A DNA stretch of 64,000 bases. Origin: Cornus controversa (taxonomy: Eukaryota; Streptophyta; Magnoliopsida; Cornales; Cornaceae). Position numbers and translations under genes: made by a program. Of the stretch, positions 12,101 through 24,390 are shown piece by piece. The stretch spans positions 57,803,836 through 57,867,835 of the forward strand of contig CM048849.1 of the NCBI GenBank assembly GCA_026545225.1, in the 5' to 3' direction. Position 1 is the first letter of the stretch. Each line of letters starts with the position of its first letter. The notes beneath the pieces are model-generated. The model did not search any database and was not told where the DNA came from. It worked only from the letters and a program-made list of their open reading frames with translations.

Positions 12101-14327
12101 TGGCTTTAAAAGGTTTCTCTTAAATTCTGTGTATTCCGATAAGAGTGTATGCATTTCCAATACATAAAGAAGAGGGAAGAGAGTCATAGATAGTATGTTT
12201 TAACCTAAAGCACTTAAAAGGGCTTTGGGAAGTTCAATGGAGAGCAAGGCAGGCATGAAATAAGAAGAGGTTTTTTGGTTGTCACTTGTCAGGCTGGATA
12301 GATATTGAGTTGCATGAATTGTTTTCATATTGCGAATCATGTGATTCCCCTTTGATTTGCGTAGATTCTTTAAGTTATGGGAGTCTCTTAATGATTCATA
12401 TCCAATAGAGGGCAAATCAATTCGGGCAAGATCCTAACAACTATGGTTTAGATTTCAAGGTTTTGTTTTCTCCCGCTATAAGTTTATTTATATTTTAAGT
12501 TCTAACTTCATCTTAGCCTTTTAAAAAAATTTCCCATAACTGAAAATTCCCAGATTCCTTCAAAAATCTGAAACGAAGGTGTACTAATAATGATGCTAAC
12601 ATTAATACAGAGGCCAGAAATAAATGACATTAGATTCTAAATACCATAGATATCTTATATTAGTTTTAAAAAAGTGGAACAAGAATGCAGTAGCAAAGTT
12701 GTCTTTAATCTTAATTTACACAATACTTGTATATTTTTATTTGAAAAAAAAAAACTATATATTTTTTTTGGTAAAATGCCAAAAGTCAAGTGTGAATTTA
12801 TTTTATTGTGTTTCCTGTGTATAAAATCATGTATACATGTTAAGATTAGTCGCATATCAGGGATACACATTATTTTACCTCTAAAACGTACCAAATTATA
12901 TATACTGTGAGATGCTGGTAACTACGCTCCTGACTGTGAATTGTGTCTCTTTTATATGATATTAGCTCTACTTGACCTTTGATAAGTACAGTATCAGCTC
13001 TAGGTGTATCATATGACGAAAAATTGTATCACATCTTTGTGAGTCATTATTTGTCCTTGCATTCAAATTTAGCGACAGCTACATATTAAAGAAAACGATG
13101 TTCCGTTTACGTCATACATATAAATGGGTAATAGGAACTGCATAAACTGCATTGGGCTGCAGCCCATATTGTATACATATTTGTTATTACTATGGCTTCA
13201 TAGATACTATAAGTTACAGTTGACAGAATTAACTTTGTTTGCTTGGGAATGAATTGCATTAGACTGCAGTTCAATGTTATGTCTATATTTGTTATTCCTA
13301 TGGCTTTATTTTTAGTTGAATTTACAGTTAACAAAATTAACTCTGTATCCTTAGGCATGAGCTTTTACTTTTTGAAGCCCTTCGCGAAGGCCTGGAAGAA
13401 GAAATGGACAGAGATCCCCATGTGTGTGTAATAGGTGAAGATGTGGGTCACTATGGAGGCTCATACAAGGTGACAAAAGGTCTGGCTGTGAAGTATGGTG
13501 ACCTCAGGGTTCTTGACACCCCTATTGCTGAGAACTCTTTCACAGGCATGGCCGTTGGAGCTGCCATGACTGGCCTGCGGCCAATCGTTGAGGGAATGAA
13601 CATGGGGTTTCTCCTTCTAGCTTACAACCAGATCTCCAACAATTGTGGCATGCTTCACTACACGTCCGGTGGCCAATTCACCATACCAGTGGTTATTCGA
13701 GGACCTGGTGGAGTTGGCAGGCAGCTTGGGGCTGAGCACTCACAGCGCCTTGAGTCATACTTCCAATCAATTCCGGGCATCCAAATGGTGGCATGCTCAA
13801 CCCCTTATAATGCCAAGGGCTTGATGAAAGCTGCTATCCGAAGTGAGAACCCAGTGATACTCTTTGAGCACGTCTTGCTCTACAACCTCAAGGAGAGGAT
13901 TCCGGATGAAGAGTATGTACTAAATCTTGAGGAAGCAGAGATGGTTAGGCCTGGGGAGCATGTCACTATTCTAACCTATTCCAGAATGAGGTATCATGTG
14001 ATGCAGGCTGCCAAGACACTGGTGAACAAGGGGTATGATCCTGAAGTCATTGATATCAGGTCCCTGAAACCAGTTGATCTTCACACAATTGGGAATTCAG
14101 TGAAAAAGACACATCGCGTGCTGATCGTGGAGGAGTGCATGCGGACAGGTGGAATTGGCGCGAGCTTGACAGCAGCTATTAACGAGAATTTCCATGATTA
14201 TTTGGATGCACCAATTGTATGTTTGTCATCACAGGACGTGCCTACGCCTTATGCTGGGACATTGGAGGAATGGACCGTGGTTCAGCCTGCCCAGATTGTG
14301 ACGGCAGTTGAGCAGCTCTGCCAGTAG
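6115..14327 (+). CDS. PDH-E1 BETA: Pyruvate dehydrogenase E1 component beta subunit, plastid
   Basis: E1 beta pairs with E1 alpha in the plastid pyruvate dehydrogenase complex, which makes acetyl-CoA, mainly for fatty-acid synthesis. Four coding exons join in frame: 6115-6217, 6371-6474, 6555-6595 and 13355-14327. They total 1221 nt, or 406 aa, which is the length I recall for the Arabidopsis protein. Residues 1 to about 75 form a Ser/Arg-rich, acid-poor leader expected of a plastid transit peptide. The mature part starts near HELLLFEAL (residue 84 on). It has [10 protein letters not shown] near 110-118, whose Glu is the conserved thiamine-diphosphate contact in the family, then the pyrimidine-binding domain and a C-terminal transketolase-like domain ending VEQLCQ. 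All introns are GT-AG; the third is 6759 bp and full of transposons. The ATG chosen is the first in the leader and in frame with every downstream exon. Confidence 0.96.
7211..7778. mobile_element. Inverted-repeat element rich in GACACG motifs (hAT-like MITE candidate)
   Basis: The ends form a terminal inverted repeat: AAGCACGGA on the left and TCCGTGCTT on the right. The subterminal zones are packed with degenerate copies of GACACG/CGTGTC, as direct copies at 7218-7320 and inverted ones at 7595-7770. The AT-rich centre codes for nothing. The target duplication is not clear: both flanks carry CCTA, but no clean 8-bp pair is visible. Arrays of short subterminal motifs are typical of hAT transposase binding zones, so hAT-like is an inference. 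Confidence 0.65.
8170..10890 (-). mobile_element. Antisense L1-type LINE remnant, split by a MITE
   Basis: Read on the minus strand, this is the 3' part of an L1-type LINE. It begins near 10870 with the SPGPNGF motif, then the reverse-transcriptase open frame at 10720-10264 ([43 protein letters not shown]). It breaks exactly at the MITE, resumes at about 9271 (LFMFAMD), and continues through an ADD-like region to [10 protein letters not shown] near 8960 and a zf-RVT-like tail. A run of T at 8170-8178 is the antisense poly-A end. The 5' end is truncated, as is usual for LINEs. Frameshifts and stops make it inactive. I could not find the target duplication. Confidence 0.85.
9280..10263. mobile_element. 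hAT-type MITE with GGTTCC-rich ends, copy 1, inserted in the LINE
   Basis: The terminal inverted repeat is TAGGGGTGCACA at both ends. It is flanked by an 8-bp target duplication with one mismatch: GGCAAGGG at 9272-9279 and GGTAAGGG at 10264-10271. Removing the element rejoins the LINE reading across its conserved SPYL-LF segment, which confirms the borders. Subterminal zones carry many GGTTCC/GGAACC motifs. The middle is AT-rich and has no transposase. Eight-bp duplications are the hallmark of the hAT superfamily. A second copy lies at 47262-47970. Confidence 0.88.
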
Positions 14328-15224
14328 TAGCAGCAGCTGAAGAAGTTGTGGCGAAGTCACGGTTCTGGTAGTGCTGTCATCTTCCTATCCTATGTATGCT
14401 AGTTTTATAATTTGCAGCAGCTTCAGTTCCAAAATTTCAGTTATTTTATAGTTTTTTTAGGGATTTCATATTGCTAAAAACTTCAATTGTTAGTTTATTT
14501 TTTTTCTTCACTTGCATGATGAGTAATCTTTCTCTCTCTCTCTCTCTCTCTCTCTGGTAAGACGCGCACACACCTTATTGTAATCTCTCTCTCTCTCTCT
14601 CTCCATTTTGCATGAAATAGATTGAAAATGTGAGACTATTGCTTGATAGATGGTCATTATTCGTTTGTTAAGAGTGCAAAAATTAAGATATAAATCATCC
14701 AACAATAGGAAATATAGTAATCAAAGCAAAAATGAATTAAAATATGATGGAAATTCAAATCTATTAAATTATATGACCGAAGTTAAAAAAAAAAAAAATT
14801 AACAAGATCTAACCAATCAAAAGACACAGTATGGTGAAATACACAACCTTCTGGTAGCAAATAAAATCTCAAAATATAAGCTAACAGGACTGTTAGTACA
14901 TTCTGGGACTTGATTGAAACAGATGAGATCCCTTAGCCTTGCGTAGGCATTAACCTCCTCAACGAATAACTTAAACTAAATCTAACTAATTGGCTGAATT
15001 AATCGGCAATGTCCTCAGATTAATTCTCTAGAATATTTTATTAATGACAATCTATATAATATAAAAGTTTGGTATAATAAGGACAAAAAATTCAACTTAA
15101 CGATCAAAAGTGGTTAAAAAATTAATCATGTGATCCAAAATGTCTTTTACTATCTATAATTTAAAATCACTTTATCTAACAGTCACGATTGAGAGTGTAT
15201 GATAGTGCCGTAGACACCGACATG

Positions 15225-15271
<47 letters not shown>

Positions 15272-17882
15272 CTAACAACACATCTGAAGTAATGACTAAA
15301 GGAGAAAAAAAGAAAATAGTCACGAGTAACGGCTTAAATATTAAAGTAGGTAAATGTTTCTCCAATGATTTCGAAGTAATGTTCCTGGTTTCTTCTTCTT
15401 GTATATCAAGCCTTACAACTCTTGATGGCGGTAGATGTTTTTGACTTCCATTTCATGTTCACTCTTAAATAGTCTGTATTTTTCACCCGAACTCCAAAAA
15501 TGGCATTTCCTTTTGATAATACTCATTTTATTATTATTATTATTATTATTATTTATTTTTTATTTTTTATTGTTGTGCATTTCATAGAAGAATAAATGTT
15601 TGACTTCATTCCACCCAGTTAAACTGAAAAAAATAGTGTTTTCTTAAATTCATCATAATTTTATTGAGAACAAAATCATCTCCAGTTTTATTCAATGACA
15701 ACGTGTATAACAATCAGTGTAATTCATGCTACTATAATAAATGATATCAATCACTAATAAATCACGTTATAAAATGAGTGACATTAATGTCACCCATTGT
15801 ACTAACGTGAATTTTTACATTTAATGATAAGCGTCGTCACCAAAAGAAATTGCAAAAATCTGTTATAGGACATCATTTCTTTCCATTTTATTTTAGCTTT
15901 ATCTGGTTCAATAAGTTATGTGTCTTACATTTTCTCTTGTTCTCGTTTTTTTTTCATTTTACATTGGGCCCGACTTAGGGTTTTGTAACTTTTGTTCTTG
16001 TTTTCTTGCTTCTGCGCCTTTTTGGGAATAGAACCCCTTGTGCAGTTTGTTTCTTCCTTTATAATCCGATAATCGATGAATGATTAATTGCTAAATTAAC
16101 AAATCACATATAAATTATAGTGAATTCGATATGATAATATTCAATTCAACTAAATATCTATAATATATAATATTTTATAAACATATTATCTATCATTCAA
16201 TTCTTATGCATTTATGAAAAATTAATTAAAAATGTTGTTTGCATAGTGATTTATCATATCTAGTTATTAAAACTCTTAGTTTTTTCTTCATTTTTAAAAT
16301 TATTTTATTCCTCTCTTTTTTATTGCATTTTTTTATTAATAATGATTTATCATATCTAGTTATTAAAACTCTTAATTTTTCTTCCTTTTCCCCATATTTT
16401 ATCATCTTCTCTTTTTCTCCCACTTTTTCTAGTTTATATTTTAAGTTTTTAAAATACATCTCTTAACAAATCAGATTATTAGATCAAATATTCAATAAAC
16501 CACAAAATTAGATATAAAATTTCATAACAGTAAATTTTCCTTATCGAATTTGAATACGGAGAAGCTAGATTTGGTCCGAATTTGACCAATTCACAGACTT
16601 AACACTCTTTAGTAAAATGTTACTGCTTGGAATGATTGGAGAGAAGGTGTCAACCAAGAAACGCAGCTGTGCACGTGTGATAATGCCTCACGTGGGTTCA
16701 GTAGGAGACCTTTTGACGAGTAATTTACAATGTTACGAAAAGAATTTTATTGGTGATAAAATATTATTTTTTATTATTATAAAAAATTATAAAATATGAA
16801 ATGTTATTAGTGATGGAATTTTCTCAATTCACGGAATCTCCGTGGTTTATAATAATTTCTCCCTTTTGACATCGTGAGAGAGAACTTAATCCCTTGATTT
16901 GCACACATCATTTTTTGGAGGTTAAACATTCCTTCTATCTTCATTTTTGTTTTGAATAATGCTACCAACCGGACTTAAAAAAAACCTACATAATACGTCA
17001 CATACTGTGGCTTCTAATGGTAGGCTATTGTAAATCCAAAATATATCAAGTTAGCAACTACTTATTTTCAATTTCAACGAGAAACTTACGACCTCTATTT
17101 CTCTCCTATTTCAAAATCATAAGTTGAAGAAAATAAGTGCAAAAATTCTTAAATATGCTATTCTTTACCGCCATTCCTTTTTTTCCTTTCCACTTTGCAT
17201 ATCTCAACAATTCGTCAATTAATTTAGGGTTATGGTTTCTCAATTCATCATTATCCATATGCATCAACAATTTTCAATTTTTTTAGGTTTCTCAGTGAGA
17301 GAGAAATGGGTAATGGAGTGAGGGAGTGAGCATTTAGTGGTGAGGACTCCAAATTTGTGTGAGAAAATTGGAAATGGAGTGAGAGAGTGAACAAGCAAAG
17401 ATAAAAGAAAGTTTAAGAGAAGAAATTGGAAATGGAGTGAGAGAGGGAACAAGAAAAGATAAAAGAAAGTTTGAGAGAAGTCCAAAGAAAACAAACTCTC
17501 TTTCAAAAATTCAATTAAGAAGAACAAACCATAATCATTGGTAATAAAGGGAAGAAAAGAGAAGGGAGAGAAAAGAGAGGGTTGTGCAAAATATTATACA
17601 TATAGAGAGAAAGGGCATAAGGAGAACAAACCAAAATCATGGGCAATAAAGGGAAGAAAAGAGAAGGGAGAGAAAAGAGAGTTGTGCAAAGTATTATACG
17701 TATAGAGAGAGGGGGTAGAGGGAGACCAGAAAAATGAAAAAAATAGGTGCACAGAAGAGAGAGAGAGAGAGAGAGAAAGAGAAAGTTGTGCTAATTTAAG
17801 ATAAACACATGTTGGGTTGATTTTTTCGCCTAAAAATAGTCGTTAATTATATCATTTTTCTTTTGTTTTTATTCCTAATTGG

Positions 17883-17933
<51 letters not shown>

Positions 17934-19344
17934 GTCCTATTTAGTATATAGCACTCCAATTTACTAGGATTCTTCACGAATTGTCCTCTCCCCTTCCGAA
18001 TGTTAAACAAACATTCATGCGGATCCTCATTTTATTTTTTTTCCTGAATTTGGTCTTTGCCATCAGCTCTCTCTTTCTCTATATATATAAATGTATACAT
18101 AGGCCAGTAAGTTGGAATGTTTTCGTTTTAATCCGTTTAGATTCAATTTGTTAGTTTCTAGACTTAGCTCCGACTCGACTCAGAATCGTGACTAGTTCAA
18201 AAAATTGAATTCGAGCTCAATTCATCATTATCTTGAAAAACTCAAATTGGACTCATTTAATAACAAAAGTCTCATGTTCAAGATGACAAATATAAGTTAT
18301 TCAAATAAAAAAGCAAACAAGAAAAAAAAAATTATTGCAAAAGAATATGTTAATCAAAAAATAATATAGGAAAGATAAATACTTGATGAATATAAAAACT
18401 AAAATATTGATCGATAATATTTCCATTGAAAATTACACTTCTCCTTGGCCATTATTCTTCGTATTTTGAAAGTGATGTATGATAGTCACATTATCTATAT
18501 CACATTGGGCAGCTGCTTTATGTTTTTCATTACTTTTAGTTAGTGTCAATCGATTTACAAATACATGATAACCTCAATAAAAACAATGATTAATTCATAA
18601 ATCTATTTCAGGAGAGACATATTGAATATGATAAACTAATTTTTTTTCTCATTGAACATAGCGACTGAGAAGGCAACAAGTCAGTAATACGAAAAATAAA
18701 AGTGTAGAAACGGTGCATCAATCAAGATTCAAATATTATGTCATAATTCGCAAAAAATTAGAATAAAGAAACATTCAAAAATATAAAATACAAACATTGA
18801 GTTCATAAAAGTATAGTAATAAAATTAAATAAGAAGAAGAGATAAAAAAAAGAAGAACAAGAAGAGAAAAAAGGTTACAGTACATACATCATACATAAGT
18901 GGACAAGAAAAATTTTAAGAATTGGAAAAAGAAAAGAAAAATGAGAGAACTTTGATGGAAAAAAATTAGGGTTTGCTTGAAGAAAGGAAATGTAACTTTT
19001 TTTTAAGGGACTAACAGGAATTTGAAGAGTATAAAAGATAAAAGAAAGAAAAATACCCCCCAAAAAAGAAAGAAAAATATCACTCCCACCCCCCCCCCCC
19101 CCAAGCTTACATTGGCTCCATCCCAAACTCTTACCAAGGACTGTAATTCGGTGGTACTTTCTTATCTTCAAAAGTAGAAGGTCGAGAGTTCAAACTTTCG
19201 GTAGGACAATGTGGGTGCATGAGTTTCTTATCAAGATAAAAAAATAAATTTGTTTGCTTTTTTTCCTGAATGGTAAATATATTAAAAGAGTCAGATAATT
19301 CAAAGTCCAGACCCACCATAAATTTATATATACACACATACACA
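14328..19344. other. PDH-E1 beta 3' UTR and intergenic DNA
   Basis: The first 150-200 bases after the stop at 14327 should be 3' UTR. Beyond that there is no convincing gene. The stretch carries (CT)n tracts near 14529 and 14583, an (AT)n tract at 15228-15268, an ATT triplet run near 15530, and a diverged 94-bp direct duplication (units starting near 16249 and 16343). A purine-rich tandem zone lies at 17330-17710 and a mixed (CT)n(AT)n tract at 17884-17933. Open frames here are short and low in complexity. Confidence 0.65.
17363..17715. repeat. Purine-rich tandem duplications
   Basis: Two neighbouring duplications. One is a unit of about 60 bp (GAAATTGGAAATGGAGTGAG followed by an A/G-rich tail) repeated at about 17363-17480. 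The other is a 102-bp unit starting with AAAGGGAAGAAAAGAGAAG at 17546 and 17648. The whole zone is strongly A/G-biased on the plus strand. Confidence 0.8.
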
Positions 19345-20090
19345 TGTAGACATTAAAAAAATTACATGATGGACCCAAAATATAATTTGGGCTTATCTTC
19401 AGTTTAACCCACTTTGGAACGTAGCTTAATGAGTCACCACAAATAAATGGGTCATGAACTGATCCAAATTGTCTAAGAAGTCCAAGCCCACTAGAAAATA
19501 AGTCAAATGATAATTAATATATATATATTTATTCATTTATCATTAAAGATAATTATATATATTAATTGGATAATTATCACAAAAGATAATTATCATCAAA
19601 GATAATTATTAAGGGTACAAGAAGTTACTAGTTTGCCCTTCCAAGAAGTTTATAAATATAGGTAGAGGGTGAAAAGAAAAACACAACCAGAAGGCTCTTA
19701 GAGAAAGTTAAAACTCTGCAGGATTTTTCACTCAAAATCCAAAGTTCCAAAGCATCTAAATCCTGAAAGAGAAAAACAACAAGCATATCATCCACGTGCT
19801 GTTCTTCACCAAAAGTTTTAATCCAATTCAAGATCAAGCTCCAGCAGCCTTGAATCCGAATCACCAAGGAGATCGAATCAGAGAATTTTTTTTTTTGGTA
19901 AAGATCTACAGAGATTTGTAATCCATATTTCTTGAAATTAATATATTTGATATATTTGTCCATGTGTTTCAATCTTATTCTCATACTTGAAATTTGTGTG
20001 TACAAATTTTTGGCACACTCGGTGGGACCATTTCTGCCTCTCATCTATGTCTCCTACATCATTCATCCAAAAATTTGTTCATCAGAATTT

Positions 20091-21677
20091 ATGGCTCCTC
20101 TCAAGGTTCAGACTATATATAAGAAAAATTCAAAAGACACCACTGTTGCATTGGCCAACATTAAAACTGGTGCAAGCAGTGACAAGAACACTAGAAACCC
20201 GTCAAGTGTTAGCAGTACCTCAGCATGTTTTATGACACGTAGCAAGACCAAAGAAATTGCTTCATGGATGTGAAAACTAAACATGTTAGTAACATTGATT
20301 CTCAAGGGAAAAAGAATTCTGACGTTATTTCAGAAAAGTCGGCGCCACCACATTCACCCCACTCCGTCTCTAACGCCAACTTTAGTGTTGGTTTGCTCTC
20401 GAAGTTGATACTTGAAATTTCAGAACAATCAGCCACTTCAAAGAATGTTGGCCCTCAAGGACTTTCTTATTCGAATGTTGTCACAGCTATGATGACTAGA
20501 ACAACCTTGATGGAAGACCAACTGGCAGTGATGACACGGGTAATCGAAAACCCCAAAAAACTATTGAAGAAAAAGACTTGTAGATCGCCGCACTAATGAG
20601 TAAGCTTGAAATCCAAAATCTTAACCAGTCAACACAACTGCTTACGAATATTTCAAATTCAGTCCTGCAAAATACCTAATCAAAAGATCGTCGTCACACA
20701 TTTGCGTCAGGACATGTGGTTGACGAAACTAACCGTGCTTCGGCAATAACTTTGCTATCGGTCCAATAATTGCAGAATAGAATAACGAACGCAATCCAAA
20801 CACAGTATGACGACTCCCTTCAAAGTACTTTCATATACTCAAAACCTACACCAAAAGAATTGACAGCTTAAAAACGCCAGTGGGGTATCAACAGCCAAAG
20901 TTTTAACAATTTGATTGAAGAGGCAATCCCAATTAACATGTTGCACACTTTGTGGAGACTTGCAATAATATTGGCACTGAATGAGATCTCTTAGTCAAAC
21001 AATTTGTTCGTTCCCTCAAAGGGAATGCATTTGATTAATACACGAAACTCAAAGTTGAGAGTATTAACTGTTGGGAGTAGATGGAGCGAGAGTTTCTCAA
21101 CCGCTTCTACATTACTCACAGAATAGTAAGCATGCTAAAACTCACTAACACTAAACAAATGAAAGATGAGCTTGTGGTCGACTATATCAACTGTTGGCGA
21201 GCTTTAAGTCTTGATGGTAAAGATCATCTTTCTGAAGTCTCAATAGTTGAAATGTTTATGTAAGGCATGCATTGGGAGCTTCTCTATATTGTACAAGGAA
21301 TCAGGCCTCGTACATTTGAAGAACTAGTTACTCGTGCCCATGATATGGAGTTTAGCATAACAAGTCGTGGTGCAAGAGCTTTTGCCTTTCCCAATATGTT
21401 TGACAATTATTTTAAAGATGAGGGGGTTGAGTCAGAAGAGGAAGACAAAATACTTTCGAACTCAGACGATGAAATGTATACATCTTATGTTACAAGTATC
21501 GTCTCTAAAGACTTATATCAAGAAACACATCATGTTATTTTAGTGACTTCATCTGAAGGTTATCAGTTACATAAGGCATTGAGTCAAGAAAACCTTGGTA
21601 GAAGACCGTATTTGTTAGGAACTTCAACTTTCAAGTATAAAAAATTTGAGACAACTCGCCACAATTCGAACGAGTAA
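20091..21677 (+). pseudogene. Broken gag of the gypsy-like element
   Basis: The likely gag start is at 20091, ending in a stop at 20273, with continuation in another frame from 20264. After several stops the retrotransposon gag domain is recognisable at 21081-21677 (EREFLNRFY, DELVVDYIN and RALSLDGKD, then GIRPRTFEELVTRAHDMEF), interrupted by a stop at 21261-21263. It matches the gag core that often precedes a plant Ty3/gypsy polyprotein. It cannot make an intact product. Confidence 0.75.
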
Positions 21678-22529
21678 ATGTTTGAAACAACCTTTCAATG
21701 AAAAGTGAGTAGTCAGAAAAAAAAAAAGTGAACAGACAGAAAACAAACCCTCCATACAAAGCTCATTCTCAGCTCTTCATATGAAATACCCTTGGCAAGG
21801 GGCAAGATTTATACATGTCCTTTAAAAAGGCCTACACATTTTCTCAAATCTCAAAATAAGAAATAAGTCTCAAGAAAGGAACAAGAAAAACCAAGGCATG
21901 ACCAAAGTGATAAATCACAAGGATTTGCATCAAAGAGGCATTATAAAGGTAATTTTTCAAGTTTTTCTCAAACAACTTCAAATAGAAAAGATCAAAAAAT
22001 TGTGCTCACATGGAAGCCAAAAAGGAAAGTTCAAAATGAGAATAGTTTTGCAAGGATCTCGCAAGAATTATTGTCCAAAAATACACGAGTGATATCTCAA
22101 GAGTTACTTTTTCAAACTGTCTCTAACAAGCAGCAAAACGAAGGTCCCAAACATGAAAGTAAGGAACAAGAACAAAGTCATCTCCAATTCCAAATAGAAT
22201 GAGAAGTTTCAAAAATCGAAAGACTGAATGAAATAAAAGTGTGGGGACCAAGGCCCGAAGATGCTCTCTGGATCAAATCTCACAACGGAATGAAAACATA
22301 CTGGGTGAGGTTCAATCCTCTTGCATAGACCATGACGAATGAAATACCTCTTCCTTTTGGGTGGGGAGATGAGTTCGAAGGAGATATTTCTTCTCAAGTA
22401 CAAGAAGAGTATAATGAAGAAACAAAATAAGAAGGAAATTTTCAAATTGACGCCGAGTTGGTTCACACCTTTCAATACAAGCTTGGATTGTCTTCTGAGT
22501 CTTGCAAAGTTGAAAAATAATTAAAACTA

Positions 22530-22745
22530 AAGTACTCCCCGATACGAGCCTAAATTGTCTACAAAAAAAAAAACACTCCTTGACAAGAGTATAAGCTGTT
22601 TACAAAAAAAAAACTCCTTGACACGAGTATAAACTGTTTAAAAAAAAATATTTATTAGCACGAGTATAAATTGTCTGTATGAAAAAAAAAAAAAGCATTC
22701 TTTGATATGAGTATAAATTATCTTCACAAAAAAAAAATTGAACTA
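22530..22745 (+). repeat. Tandem array A in the gypsy-like element (unit 44-50 bp)
   Basis: About five degenerate units, each with the core CACGAGTATAAACTGT followed by an A-rich run and CTCCTTGA. Length varies mainly through the poly-A stretch. Confidence 0.75.
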
Positions 22746-22994
22746 AGTGATGATCGACTTGATCTCTGTTTAGGGTACATAGGCATCTTGGAGGATTGTT
22801 ACAAGTTTTGTCGACCTAAAAAAAAAATTTATTACTCTACCAACTTGGCTCATTGCTCAGATTCTTTAAAATGGTTACTGTGTTTGCCTTGAAACTTTTG
22901 AAGAAAACCATGATTGGTAGAAGTCAAATGTTGTTTACTTGACAAAAAAAAATGTGAGAGAAATTTCAACACTTAAAAAAAGAAAATAAAAAAA

Positions 22995-23425
22995 AAAGTG
23001 ATCCTGAAGGGACAAAAAATGTTCCAACGAAACTGAGTGACCCAGAAGGGTCGATAAAGTGTTCCAACGAAACTAGGAGACCCTGAATGGACGATAAAGT
23101 GTTCCAAATGAACTAAATGACCCCGAATGAAAGATAAAGTGTTCCAACGGAACTAAGTGAAAAAACTCCGAAGGGACAATAAAGTGTTCCAAATGAACTA
23201 AGGGACTCCAAAGGGATGATAAAGTGTTCCAAAAGAATTAAGTGATCACAAAGGGATGATAAAGTGTTCCAATGGAACTAAGGGACCCCAAAGAGACGAT
23301 AAGGCGTTTCAAATGAACTAAGGGACTCTGAAGGGACTATAAAGTGTTCCAAAGGAACTAAGTGACCTTGAAGGGATGATAAAATGTTCTAAATGAACTA
23401 ATGGACCTTGAAGGGACTAATGAAT
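22995..23425 (+). repeat. Tandem array B in the gypsy-like element (40-bp unit)
   Basis: About ten units with the core GATAAAGTGTTCCAA then GAACTAAGTGACCC and GAAGGGA. The spacing is exactly 40 bp in the central part (cores at 23221, 23261, 23301 and 23341). Confidence 0.9.
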
Positions 23426-24159
23426 GGCGTTTTGAACTCCATATTATGAAAGAAGCGATCTGACTTGTAAGAATTGACAAAAAAATTGAAACTTGCAAGA
23501 AAAGAGTTGAGTGACTCACCTACAATTGTCTTCCTTGATGAGTTCAATAGATTTGTATGTTATTTCAGAGGCAGCACAAAACTCGAGTAGAACCCAAAAG
23601 TAGAATCCATTCTGAAAAAAAAAATTGGTTAATAGATTTCATAGAAGACAAAGCTGCTACTGGAAAAAAAAAAAAAGAGAAATTTTACTCGCCGCCAAAT
23701 TATCATTGAAAAAAAAATATTTTTTTCGAAATTCAGTCACATGTTATACTATATTTCAAGGGTTTGCAATACATGAAGTAATGCAGGAGAGATGGTGTGG
23801 TATTGTAATAACTTTTCACAAGGTCTCAAGTTTCTAAACCAGCAAGCAGCACAACAATCCTTATACTTTTACACATCCAGTCACCTGCCACATCATCAGA
23901 CAAAAAATAAAAAGAAAAAAGAAAGAAGGTAGTACGTTGTGATAAAAAATGAAAGAAAGAAGTAGAAGAGGAAAGGAACATTGTTGCAGCAAGCAACAAG
24001 AGTATATATACATGAGACAATGTTATATAAAAGACATGTGTATTAACTTTTGAAAAGGTCGTACCAGATTTCAAGTCTTCTTCTTACTCCCTTCTAGCCG
24101 GTGAAAGTCTTTTATACAATTATACAAACAAAGAGTCGTGAATATATAGCCAACACTAA

Positions 24160-24390
24160 TCAAATCCTATTTGTAATAAGATTTTAAAAGACTCAGTTCA
24201 GATTGAATAAGGAAAAAAAAATCCTATTTGCAATAGGATCCTCAAGTCTTCAATTTTGCTTGAACAAGAAAAAAAAATCTTATTTGCAATAGGATCCTGA
24301 ACTCTTCAATTCCGCTTGGATAAGGAAAAAAAATCCTATTTGCAATAGGGTTTTCAAGACTCCAATCCAACTTGACAAAGAAGACAATCT
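24160..24390 (+). repeat. Tandem array C in the gypsy-like element (56-bp unit)
   Basis: Four units, plus a decayed fifth, centred on TCCTATTTGCAATAGGAT, itself a short hairpin. Cores start at 24168, 24225, 24281 and 24337, so the spacing is 56-57 bp. The array lies just upstream of the polypurine tract and 3' LTR. Confidence 0.88.

Larger units (their letters stand above)
6596..13354 (+). other. Giant third intron of PDH-E1 beta with nested transposons
   Basis: The donor is CCTGG|GTATG at 6595/6596 and the acceptor is CCTTAG|GCATGAG at 13354/13355. The split glycine codon (GG+G) keeps the frame. The intron holds the GACACG element (7211-7778) and an antisense LINE (about 8170-10890) broken by a hAT-type MITE (9280-10263). 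The last 2.4 kb (10900-13354) is AT-rich DNA in which I see no gene. The other two introns of this gene are only 153 and 80 bp. Confidence 0.9.

Noticed and set aside
10900..13354. Open frames of 60-116 aa in the last part of PDH-E1 beta intron 3
   Set aside because: Composition is AT-rich with no domain or family resemblance; consistent with random frames in an intron.
19141..19230. Possible tRNA-derived SINE with a GAGAGTTCAAAC B-box-like motif
   Set aside because: No convincing A box at the right spacing, no A-rich tail with target duplication; left uncalled.
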